64,000 nt of DNA from Streptomyces sp. AA1529 (GTDB lineage Bacteria > Actinomycetota > Actinomycetes > Streptomycetales > Streptomycetaceae), in assembly GCF_000280905.1 (NCBI RefSeq), contig NZ_ALAP01000103.1, positions 62,001 through 126,000 of the forward strand, in the 5' to 3' direction. Positions 27,126-34,233 of the stretch are shown here, piece after piece; the stretch's first letter is position 1; the number at the start of each line of letters is the position of its first letter. The position numbers and the translations under genes were made by a program. The notes beneath the pieces are model-generated. The model worked only from the letters and a program-made list of their open reading frames with translations, ran no database searches and had not been told where the DNA came from.

Positions 27126-28091
27126 ATGGCACCGGACGAGGAACGGCCCGATCCGTCGAGCGGCCCGAGCGGCCCGAGCGGCCCGCGGGACGACCGCCGG
27201 ACGAGCGGGAGGGACGCCTCCGGCGCCGGCGAGCAGAGTTCCCTGATGGCCGACGTGTTCAAGGAACTCGTGGCCGGCGGCATGGAACTCTACGGTCGGC
27301 TGACGTCGGACGAGGGCGCTGTGGACGACTTCGGCTTCGATCCCGCCCTGGTGGACGAGGCGCTGCTGCCTGCCCTGCGCCCGCTGTACGAGAAGTACTT
27401 CCGAGTCGAGGTGTCGGGGCTGGAACACATACCGGCGCAGGGTGCCGCTCTGGTGGTGGCCAACCACAGCGGGACGCTGCCCCTGGACGCGCTCATGCTC
27501 CAGATGGCCATCCGCGATCACCACACCACGCACCGGAACCTGCGGCTCCTCGCGGCTGATCTGGCGTTCTCCTACCCGCTGCTGCGAGACGTCACCCGGA
27601 AGCTCGGCCATGTCCGTGCCTGCCCCGAGAACGCACAGCGGCTGCTGGAGAACGAGGGGCTCGTGGGGGTCATGCCGGAGGGGTACCGGGGGTTGGGCAA
27701 GCCCTTCGAGGAGCGCTACCGGCTTCAGCGCTTCGGACGTGGTGGCTTCGCCGCCGCCGCGCTGCGCACCCGGGCTCCGATGGTGCCCTGCTCGATCGTG
27801 GGGGCGGAGGAGATCTACCCCATGATCGGTGAGTCCCGCACCCTGGCCCGCATGCTGCGGCTGCCCTATTTTCCCATCACTCCCACCTTCCCGCTTTTCG
27901 GCGTGCTGGGACTGGTCCCGATGCCGACGAAGTGGACCATCCGCTTCCACCCGCCTGTGCGCACGGACACCTTTCCGGTGAATGCGGCGGAGGATGTACG
28001 GCTCGTGGGAAAACTCGCAGGAGAGGTGAAGGACACGGTGCAGCACGCCCTCAACGAGACAGCCGGGCGTCGCGGTTCGCTCTTTTCCTGA
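27126..28091 (+). CDS. Lysophospholipid acyltransferase-family protein
   Basis: 321 residues; a Ser/Gly/Arg-rich N-terminal 40 precedes a PlsC-type acyltransferase domain. The catalytic His114 is in NHSGTLPLD (the spaced His-Asp variant seen in larger acyltransferases), and the second motif is PEGYRGLGKP. GAGGAG precedes the ATG. It is the last rightward gene before a very strong hairpin and follows redG by 152 bases, so it probably ends the red transcript. It could modify membrane lipid where prodiginine accumulates, or be an unrelated neighbour. It occupies the redF/redE region, but I cannot tie it to either name. Confidence 0.8.
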   Translation: MAPDEERPDPSSGPSGPSGPRDDRRTSGRDASGAGEQSSLMADVFKELVAGGMELYGRLTSDEGAVDDFGFDPALVDEALLPALRPLYEKYFRVEVSGLEHIPAQGAALVVANHSGTLPLDALMLQMAIRDHHTTHRNLRLLAADLAFSYPLLRDVTRKLGHVRACPENAQRLLENEGLVGVMPEGYRGLGKPFEERYRLQRFGRGGFAAAALRTRAPMVPCSIVGAEEIYPMIGESRTLARMLRLPYFPITPTFPLFGVLGLVPMPTKWTIRFHPPVRTDTFPVNAAEDVRLVGKLAGEVKDTVQHALNETAGRRGSLFS

Positions 28092-28105
28092 GGGCGCTTC
28101 CGCGG

Positions 28106-28194
28106 GGAGAGCCGAGGTCGGCTGCTGTCCGAGGGCGCGGAGATCCGCCCCCTCGGACAGCAGCCGACTCCGGTGCGTGGCCCCGGCTCTCCCG
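28106..28194. terminator. Two-tier hairpin ending the redP-LPLAT operon
   Basis: Core arms of 19 bp (28118-28136 and 28151-28169) are perfectly complementary, with a further inner GCGGA/TCCGC pairing, leaving almost no loop. An outer pair, GGGAGAGCCG (28106-28115) and CGGCTCTCCC (28185-28194), encloses it. It lies 14 bases after the acyltransferase stop. Confidence 0.8.
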
Positions 28195-28311
28195 CCCACG
28201 GCCGGCGGCGCCTCGGTCACCGGCACCGCCGGGTACGGACCGGTGCCGTCCGCGGCGAAGTCCGTTTCCCCTCGGATTCTTCCGGGGCGCCCACCTCGCG
28301 GGGACGTCCCG

Positions 28312-28349
28312 CTGACATTTCACTGACCGGGCACTGACCGGGCGCTGAC
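28312..28349. promoter_or_regulatory. Four CTGAC repeats at exact 11-bp steps
   Basis: CTGAC begins at 28312, 28323, 28334 and 28345. The motif and phasing are those of the redQ/redP SARP operators, but relative to the MaoC-like gene at 28411 the motif is in reverse orientation, and no convincing -10 lies at the usual distance on either side. It occupies the 319-base gap 28092-28410 along with the terminator. Confidence 0.5.
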
Positions 28350-28410
28350 GGGTGTCGGGCGAAGCGTTCGGGCCCTTGTTCGGTCACTCCGCGGTGCACA
28401 GAATCGGAGC

Positions 28411-28875
28411 ATGCGAATATTCTCCGGGCTGGATGAATTGGTGTCGGCAAAAGGGGAGCACCTCGGTCACAGCGACTGGTTGGAAATCACTCCGCGCCGG
28501 GTGTGCGAATTCGCGGCGGCATCGAGTGCTGATCCTGCTCGTCTCCCGGCCGCCGAAGAGGTCGCCGACGCCGGCGACCGGTCCGGCGCCGGACCGGTCG
28601 ACTGCGGCCCCTTGTTGCCGGGTCTGCTGCCCGTGATGATGCGGGAGATCCTCGCTGTCGAGCGGTGCCGGACCGCGGTGAATTTCGGACTGGAACAGGT
28701 GCGGTTCGGCACACCGGTCGGGATCGGCTCCCGGATCCGAGGCGAAGGCGAACTCTCGGGCGCGTTCGGGGTCCCCGGCGGTTGGTTGGTGTCGGTCCGG
28801 ATGACAGTGCAGCTCGAGGACCGTCAGCTGCCTCCCGCCTGCACTGCGGACACCATCTCGCTCTTTCTCTCCTGA
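28411..28875 (+). CDS. MaoC-like hot-dog protein, catalytic His absent
   Basis: 154 residues with the MaoC/hydratase layout: an N-terminal SGLDELVSAKGEHLGHSDW segment, then FAAASSAD, and a C-terminal VNFGLEQVRFGTPVGIGSRI block. The hydratase dyad is normally Asp and His within FxxxSGDxxxxH. Here the Asp is kept, but the following residues PARLPAAEE contain no His and part of the hydration loop is shortened. It is likely a non-catalytic acyl-binding relative or has altered chemistry. It sits alone between two strong hairpins, behind a phased CTGAC array that may place it under the prodiginine activator. Confidence 0.7.
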   Translation: MRIFSGLDELVSAKGEHLGHSDWLEITPRRVCEFAAASSADPARLPAAEEVADAGDRSGAGPVDCGPLLPGLLPVMMREILAVERCRTAVNFGLEQVRFGTPVGIGSRIRGEGELSGAFGVPGGWLVSVRMTVQLEDRQLPPACTADTISLFLS

Positions 28876-28911
28876 GCGCCCCGCCCCCGTGGGGGCAGAG
28901 GCGGCAAGGAA

Positions 28912-28947
28912 GTGCGGCCCGCCCGTTGGGGGCCGGGCGGGCCGCAC
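28912..28947. terminator. Bidirectional hairpin
   Basis: 14-bp perfect arms GTGCGGCCCGCCCG (28912-28925) and CGGGCGGGCCGCAC (28934-28947) with an 8-base loop lie between convergent genes ending at 28875 and 28956. Confidence 0.8.
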
Positions 28948-28955
28948 GGTTCGGG

Positions 28956-29438
28956 TCACCGGACCGGTACCAGCCTCAGCACGGGCACACGCTCGGCCAC
29001 CGCGTAGTAGTCGGCCATCGAACCGTCGACCGCGTAGCCGTAGAGCCGGGGCAGCAGATGCTTTGCCGCCCGGCGGTTCCGCCAGTAGTAGTCGGCCATG
29101 ATCTCCGTGGCCTCTTCGGAGGGCAGTTGTTCCGCTCTCACCTGCCTCGTCCGGCCACCGATCTGGACGGTGGCGTGCGGACGGCGCAGCAGATTGCGGT
29201 ACCAGTCGGCTTTCGGCCCCCATCCGGAAGCGATCAGGTAGCTCTCGTCTCCCTTGTCGTGCCGGATCACCTCCACGACGGTGCGGCGCTGCTTGCCCGT
29301 CACACGGCCGACATGGTTGATCATGAGCATGCGACCTCCCAGCAGGCCGCCGAGGCCGAGCCGGTAGAGGTGGACGGGCAGCTTCAGCACCATGAGGGTC
29401 ACGCCCGTGGGATGGTTCACCTCTTTGACGATCTTCAT
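28956..29438 (-). CDS. F420-type nitroreductase-family oxidoreductase
   Basis: 160-residue split-beta-barrel protein of the deazaflavin-dependent nitroreductase (Ddn) family. Supporting segments are HVGRVTGKQRRTVVEV, ASGWGPKADWYRNLLRRP and TVQIGGRTRQVRAEQL, all at the expected spacing. The predicted cofactor is F420H2 and the substrate is unknown. It is the last gene of a leftward operon, 21 bases after the ABC permease, suggesting a link to a compound the exporter handles. Confidence 0.85.
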   Translation of the reverse strand: MKIVKEVNHPTGVTLMVLKLPVHLYRLGLGGLLGGRMLMINHVGRVTGKQRRTVVEVIRHDKGDESYLIASGWGPKADWYRNLLRRPHATVQIGGRTRQVRAEQLPSEEATEIMADYYWRNRRAAKHLLPRLYGYAVDGSMADYYAVAERVPVLRLVPVR

Positions 29439-29459
29439 CGGACTCTCCTCCCGAGCTGC

Positions 29460-31088
29460 TCAGCCGCCGAGTTCGAGGTTGCGCCGGCGGAAGCCGGCCA
29501 CGCCCACCGCGGCGAGTACCGCGGCCAGTGCCGACATGGCCAGTACCGGAGCCGCGGTGAGCGACTCGGCCGGAAGGTTGGGCAGATGGGTGAAGGGCGA
29601 GATGTCGATCAGGCCGTCCGGCAGCTCCAGCAGGGTGCCGAACTGCCCGATCACCAGGCAGACGGCGAACGCCGCCCAGGACACGGTCGCCGCACCCCGC
29701 GGCAGCACTCCGAACGCCGCCAGCGCGAAGCCCGCCAGGACGGCGGTGGGGGCGAGCTGCGCGAGCGTCGTCTCCAGCAGGTCTCCCAGGGCGCCCGTCA
29801 GGTCGTCCGAGACGGCACCGTAGGCCAGCCCCGTGCTCAGCCCGAGCGCGGCCAGGACCAGCGCCGTGCCCAGCAGGGCGACGAACGTGTGCGCCAGCAC
29901 CCAGTGCGTCCGGCTCACGGCCGTGGCCAGGACGGCCTCGGTCGGTCCGTTCTCCTCGTCGGAGCGCAGCCGGATGAGCGACTGGACGGTGAATCCGGCC
30001 ACCACCACCGAGAGCAGTCCCATCATCCCCGCGAAGTACGCGTTCACCAGGTCGCCCTCGCCCCCCAGGTCGCGGACGAACTGTGCGCTCTCCTCGCTGC
30101 TGAAGAGGTCCTCGACCTGGTCGCCGATACCGCCGAAGACCGCGCCGAACACGGCGATGCCCACGATCCAGCCGAGCAGCAGGCCGCGCTGCAGGCGCCA
30201 GACCAGCCCGATGGGCTTGAGCAGCGAGGAACGCGCACGGGCCGCACCGCGCCGTGCGGGAAGCATTCCGGTGCCGACGTCCCGGTGGAGGCTCAGCTGT
30301 ACCGCGATCAGCACACTGACGGCGAAGCAGAGCAGCAGCAGGGCCACGGGCCACCACCGGCTGTCTCCGTAGGGGCGCAGCTGCTGCCCCCAGCCCAGCG
30401 GGGAGATCCAGCTCGGCCAGGCGGGGTCGACCGTCACCTTGTCCGACGCCGTGTTCCCGAAGGCGTCACCTGCGGCGCGCAGCAGAAAGGTGGTGGCCAG
30501 GATGAGCCCGCCCAGTCCGCTGGCGGCCCGGGCGCTCTCGGTCAGCTGGGCGGCGATCGAGGTGAGGCCCGCGAAGGCCATGCCGACCGTGCCGAGCGCC
30601 ACTCCGACCAGCACGGACCCTCCTGCCGGCATCCCCATGCCGAGCAGGGCGAGGGTGCTGAGCACGATGAGTGCGGCATTTGCCAGCCCCGCGAGCAGCA
30701 GCGCGGCGGCCAGACCGGCGTGCCTTCCCACCGCGGCGGATCCGACCAGCTCGGCGCGCCCGAGTTCCTCGTTCTGCCGGGTGTGCCGCACCACGAGCAG
30801 GATGTTCATCAGGGCGACGAGCACACAGGTGAAGACGAGGCCCTCCGAGACGGTCAACGCTCCGGAGCTGCTGCCGGGGGCCGGCCCGGTGAATGCCCGG
30901 GTGACCACGTTGTCCGCGCGGACCTGGGCGTTCTCCAGACGTGCGGCGTCGGAGTCGTAGAGGCCGGAGATGCTGTTGCCGATGGAGGCGAACAGTGCGG
31001 CCAGGCCCGCCACCCACAGCGGCAGCCGGAGGCGGTCACGCCGCAGCGCCAGCCGGGTCAGTACACCGGTACCCGTGAGCGCGCTCAT
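29460..31088 (-). CDS. ABC exporter permease
   Basis: 542-residue integral membrane protein with about twelve hydrophobic segments in two six-helix halves separated by a cytoplasmic loop rich in Arg around residues 260-285. This is the one-polypeptide permease architecture of actinomycete antibiotic exporters that pair with a single ATPase. It overlaps the ATPase gene by four bases (ATGA). The substrate is unknown; drug or antibiotic efflux is inferred from the family and from the divergent TetR regulator. Confidence 0.85.
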   Translation of the reverse strand: MSALTGTGVLTRLALRRDRLRLPLWVAGLAALFASIGNSISGLYDSDAARLENAQVRADNVVTRAFTGPAPGSSSGALTVSEGLVFTCVLVALMNILLVVRHTRQNEELGRAELVGSAAVGRHAGLAAALLLAGLANAALIVLSTLALLGMGMPAGGSVLVGVALGTVGMAFAGLTSIAAQLTESARAASGLGGLILATTFLLRAAGDAFGNTASDKVTVDPAWPSWISPLGWGQQLRPYGDSRWWPVALLLLCFAVSVLIAVQLSLHRDVGTGMLPARRGAARARSSLLKPIGLVWRLQRGLLLGWIVGIAVFGAVFGGIGDQVEDLFSSEESAQFVRDLGGEGDLVNAYFAGMMGLLSVVVAGFTVQSLIRLRSDEENGPTEAVLATAVSRTHWVLAHTFVALLGTALVLAALGLSTGLAYGAVSDDLTGALGDLLETTLAQLAPTAVLAGFALAAFGVLPRGAATVSWAAFAVCLVIGQFGTLLELPDGLIDISPFTHLPNLPAESLTAAPVLAMSALAAVLAAVGVAGFRRRNLELGG

Positions 31089-32041
31089 CGTGCACCGACC
31101 GCCGTCTCGGCGGGCTGGTCGGCCGACTGGTCGCCGTAGTGCCGCAGGAACAACTCTTCGAGTGTCGGGGGAGCGCTCGTCAGCGAGCGGACACCGAGCG
31201 AGGCCAGATGGCGGTGGATCTCACCGAGCCGGGCGGTGTCCGCCTCGAACTCGGCGTGGTGTCCCGCCACGGTGAGCTTGTGCACCCCGGACAGCGACCG
31301 GAGGTCCGCAGGGGGTGTCTCGGTCTCGACCTTGAGCGAGGTGCGGGTGAGGTGACGCAGCTCGGAGAGGGTGCCCGACTCGACCGTGCGGCCCTCCCGG
31401 ATGATGCTCACGCGGTCACACAGCTTCTCGACCTCGGCCAGGATGTGGCTGGAGAGCAGGATGGTCTTGCCGGCTCGGCGGAGTTCCTGGACGCACTCCT
31501 GGAAGACGGCCTCCATCAGCGGGTCCAGTCCGGACGTGGGCTCGTCCAGGATGTAGAGGTCCACGTCGGAGGAGAACGCGGCCACCAGGGCGACCTTCTG
31601 CCGGTTTCCCTTGGAGTAGGTCCGCAGCTTCTTGCTCGGGTCGAGCGCGAACTTCTCCAGGAGGTCTCGCCTGCGGCTGTCGTCCAGCCCGCCGCGCAGG
31701 GACCCCAGCAGGTCGATCGCCTCGCCACCGGTCAGGTTGGGCCACAGATTCACGTCGCCGGGCACGTACGCCAGCCGCCGGTGCAGTTCGACCGCGTCGT
31801 TCCACGGGTCGCCACCGAGCAGAGTGGCCTGGCCGGAGTCCTTGCGCAGCAGTCCGAGCAGAACCCTGATGGTGGTGGACTTGCCGGCACCGTTCGGCCC
31901 GAGAAAGCCGTGGACCTCCCCGGAGCGGGCCGTCAGCCGGAGACGGTCGAGGGCCGTCGTGTCCCCGAAAGTCTTCACCAGGTCGCGGATACTGATCGCG
32001 ACACCGGGATCACCACCCGGCGACGGGACGTTGGTCAGCAT
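31085..32041 (-). CDS. ABC exporter ATPase
   Basis: 318-residue nucleotide-binding subunit of the DrrA/antibiotic-export type. Walker A is GPNGAGKST, the signature region is YSKGNRQKVAL (variant of LSGGQ), Walker B is LYILDEPTSGLDP, and the switch His is in LLSSHIL. A C-terminal extension of about 90 residues is typical of the group. It is the first gene of the leftward exporter operon, divergent from tetR across an 83-base operator region. Confidence 0.9.
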   Translation of the reverse strand: MLTNVPSPGGDPGVAISIRDLVKTFGDTTALDRLRLTARSGEVHGFLGPNGAGKSTTIRVLLGLLRKDSGQATLLGGDPWNDAVELHRRLAYVPGDVNLWPNLTGGEAIDLLGSLRGGLDDSRRRDLLEKFALDPSKKLRTYSKGNRQKVALVAAFSSDVDLYILDEPTSGLDPLMEAVFQECVQELRRAGKTILLSSHILAEVEKLCDRVSIIREGRTVESGTLSELRHLTRTSLKVETETPPADLRSLSGVHKLTVAGHHAEFEADTARLGEIHRHLASLGVRSLTSAPPTLEELFLRHYGDQSADQPAETAVGAR

Positions 32042-32065
32042 TGCAAAGCTCCTTGCCGTTCTGCC

Positions 32066-32108
32066 TACCTCTGGTAAGTGGAGCGTAGCGTATAACTGAC
32101 CAGAGGTA
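32066..32108. promoter_or_regulatory. Paired palindromic operators between exporter and tetR
   Basis: TACCTCTGGTA (32066-32076) is an 11-base palindrome. GACCAGAGGTA (32098-32108) is the near-identical site in the opposite sense, so the whole region is also an inverted repeat. Two sites in an 83-base divergent promoter strongly suggest repression of both directions by the TetR protein at 32125. Confidence 0.7.
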
Positions 32109-32124
32109 AGCAGGGGAACGGAAA

Positions 32125-32835
32125 ATGGACCAGCGGACGACCACGCGCGAGCGGATCCTGCACGAGGCGGAACAGCTGTTCGTCGAGCGCGGCTACCACG
32201 CGACGGCGCTGCAGGAGGTCGCCGACCGCGTGGGGATCACCAAGGCGGCGCTGTACTACCACTTCTCCTCGAAGGCGCAGATCCTCGGTGACCTGCTGGA
32301 TCCCATGACCAGCGAACTGGAGCAGGTGCTGGCCGACGCGCTCGACCAGCAGGAGGCCGGGGGGATCGCGGCCGTGCGCGGCACTCTGGTGACGGGGTGG
32401 CTCGAAGTGTTCCTGCGGTACCGGAACACCCTGGTCACCCTGTTGCGGGAGCTGCCCGCCACGCCCTCGGACTCCTTCAGCCGGCTGCTGCGGACGATGG
32501 AGTACGGCATCGAGGTGGGGGCCGGTGCAGGCGCGGGGATCCCCGAGCGCATCGCCGTCGCGCAGGCCGTCTCGGCCGTCACCGACCCTGTCGCGCTCAT
32601 GCCGCAGCTCTCCAACGAGGAGCTTCGGGGTCACCTGCTCGCCGGCGCCTGGCGACTGCTCCCGGAGGCCGCGCCCGACGCCCGACGGGCACGTGGCGGG
32701 CGCCCCAGGGCGGTGAGCGAGGCGAATGCCGCCCTGGCCCGCCGGCTGCACGCATCCGGTGAGCACACGGTCGACTCCATCGCCGCACGGCTCGGTGTGT
32801 CCCGCGCCACGGTGTACCGGCATCTCAAAAAGTAA
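32125..32835 (+). CDS. TetR-family repressor with extra C-terminal HTH
   Basis: 236 residues. The N-terminal TetR HTH occupies about 10-58 (RILHEAEQLFVERGYHAT onward, recognition segment GITKAALYYHFSSK). A ligand-binding helical domain follows to about 185. The last 45 residues form a second, recombinase/Hin-like HTH (SIAARLGVSRATVYRHLKK). It most likely controls the divergent exporter operon through the paired palindromes. The double DNA-binding layout is unusual for a TetR protein. Confidence 0.88.
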   Translation: MDQRTTTRERILHEAEQLFVERGYHATALQEVADRVGITKAALYYHFSSKAQILGDLLDPMTSELEQVLADALDQQEAGGIAAVRGTLVTGWLEVFLRYRNTLVTLLRELPATPSDSFSRLLRTMEYGIEVGAGAGAGIPERIAVAQAVSAVTDPVALMPQLSNEELRGHLLAGAWRLLPEAAPDARRARGGRPRAVSEANAALARRLHASGEHTVDSIAARLGVSRATVYRHLKK

Positions 32836-32974
32836 AGACCTCTTTATGAGATAGTTTTGAGACGGTGGAGAGTGGTCGTGCGGAGCGGGGAGGGAGCACC
32901 GCCCCGTCGTGGCGTCGGGGGCACCGGTACCGGGGACGTGCATCCGCGAGGTGTCGCATCTGCGTTCCGCGGGG

Positions 32975-33346
32975 TCAGCTGCGTGCGAATCCGGCAGGGT
33001 CGGCCAGGTAGCGGTCGAGGTCCGGATCCTCGTGGAGTGCGAGGAACGCGTCGTGGATCTCCCACTCCGGGCCGAGCTCGGTGCGAAGGCGGCCGAGCGC
33101 TCGGTGCACCGCCTCGTTGAAGTGCTGACACTCCGCTTCCCGCCACGGCCCCGGGGCCGTGGGGCGGTCCCAGTTCAGCGACGTGTCGTAGCGCGCTGTC
33201 AGCCTGCTCAGGTCGTCACGGAGATCGCGGCTGATCGGCAGGCGGTCCAGCTCGATGCAGTACCCCCACGATTCCCTGTCCTCGGGCGTGGCCGCCCAGA
33301 GGGCACCGCCCGATCCCGCGTCGAAGAAAAACCTGGCGGTGGGCAT
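32975..33346 (-). CDS. Hypothetical protein
   Basis: 123-residue protein without recognised motifs. It begins TARFFFDAGSGGALW after the start and has a strongly acidic C-terminal third. ATG 33346 is chosen because AAGAGG lies eight bases upstream; the frame continues another 54 codons, but that part overlaps the 127-bp repeat and looks non-coding. The composition resembles chromosomal Streptomyces genes, so it is probably the ancestral left neighbour of the inserted cassette. Confidence 0.6.
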   Translation of the reverse strand: MPTARFFFDAGSGGALWAATPEDRESWGYCIELDRLPISRDLRDDLSRLTARYDTSLNWDRPTAPGPWREAECQHFNEAVHRALGRLRTELGPEWEIHDAFLALHEDPDLDRYLADPAGFARS

Positions 33347-33483
33347 GACATCAACCTCTTGAGGTGTATCGATCAAGGCGGCCCACACGGTAGTCGACGG
33401 GGTGGGTGCGGCAGCCGCACGCTTCCGGATGTGGCCGGCTCCCGCCTCCTCGGCCGGGCCCGCGGACCGATCGGGCCGAGCAC

Positions 33484-33610
33484 GGGGACCTCGGCGAGCG
33501 CGGCGCATGACGACGGTCCGCTCGGGAGCGTCGCCGATGCACCGGTCCGCTCGTGCGGCGTGCCGGGGGTCAGATCCGCGTCATGGTCGAGGTGTATCCG
33601 CCTCCGCCGG
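33484..33610. repeat. 127-bp direct repeat, left copy
   Basis: Matches 39521-39647 at 126 of 127 positions (C at 33559 versus A at 39596). It includes, at 33570-33610, the last 13 codons and stop (minus strand) of the gene whose intact copy is at 39607-40032. Weaker similarity continues about 60 bases to the left of both copies. It marks the left boundary of the aromatic-acid cassette. Confidence 0.9.
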
Positions 33611-34233
33611 TCAGAGCATCGCAGTGAGCAGGACGACAGCCCTTGCCGAAGGCGCCCTTCGGCAAGTCGACGGTGGAGGTGTTCTCGGCTCACAGGGGCC
33701 TCGGCGGCACTGCAGCGTCGGATGCCCATCCGGGGAGAAAATGCTTCCGCAGAGGCGGTGAAGAGGAAGCCACGCATCGGCCGGTAGAAGCTGCTTCTGA
33801 GGTGCAAGAACCGACCCCGGACAGCGGGGCGTTCCGTGACGCGCACGAAACGGCGCGAGGATTTGCCCGCGTGTCGGACCTCCTGCACGGCGTCCTCGAA
33901 GGCGCTCGCGGCCCGGAAGGCGCAGCCCCGGTGAAGGAATGCGTTCAACGCGTTCACACCGCAGCAGCTCTACCGCTCTTCCTGTCGACCGCCGATCTGT
34001 ACACGATGGCCACAACACGTCAGGAGACACGCCGCCGGGTGACTCCTCCTGATGGGAGTGCCTCGGGAAGAGTGCGCCAATTCTCATCCCTCCGAGATCG
34101 CATTCGGGTGAGGAGAGATCCGCTGGAATCGGGCCCCTGTCCACGAGGCCATGAGATGAATTTCCAGCGTGTGTTGCTTCGCGCAGCCACTGCACTCGGG
34201 CCAAGGCGTCGATACCTCGTGAAGGGAGTCTGT
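33611..34233. other. Gene-free left end of the cassette
   Basis: 623 bases between the left repeat and the ammonia-lyase start. Open frames exist on both strands, but none has a credible start, ribosome-binding site or recognisable domain. It holds one clear hairpin (33642-33666) and must contain the promoter of the cassette operon, which I could not pinpoint. It may include a decayed gene. Confidence 0.5.
33642..33666. terminator. Short perfect hairpin
   Basis: 11-bp arms CTTGCCGAAGG (33642-33652) and CCTTCGGCAAG (33656-33666) with a 3-base loop, just inside the left repeat. It may insulate the cassette or be part of a mobile-element end. Confidence 0.55.

Noticed and set aside
33373..33957. 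A 194-codon minus-strand frame at the left end of the cassette
   Set aside because: It runs through the direct repeat, has no recognisable domain and no ribosome-binding site; at most it is a decayed fragment.
33643..34233. A 197-codon upstream extension of the ammonia-lyase
   Set aside because: No family similarity, it crosses a hairpin, and GTG 34234 has a good ribosome-binding site at the normal family start.
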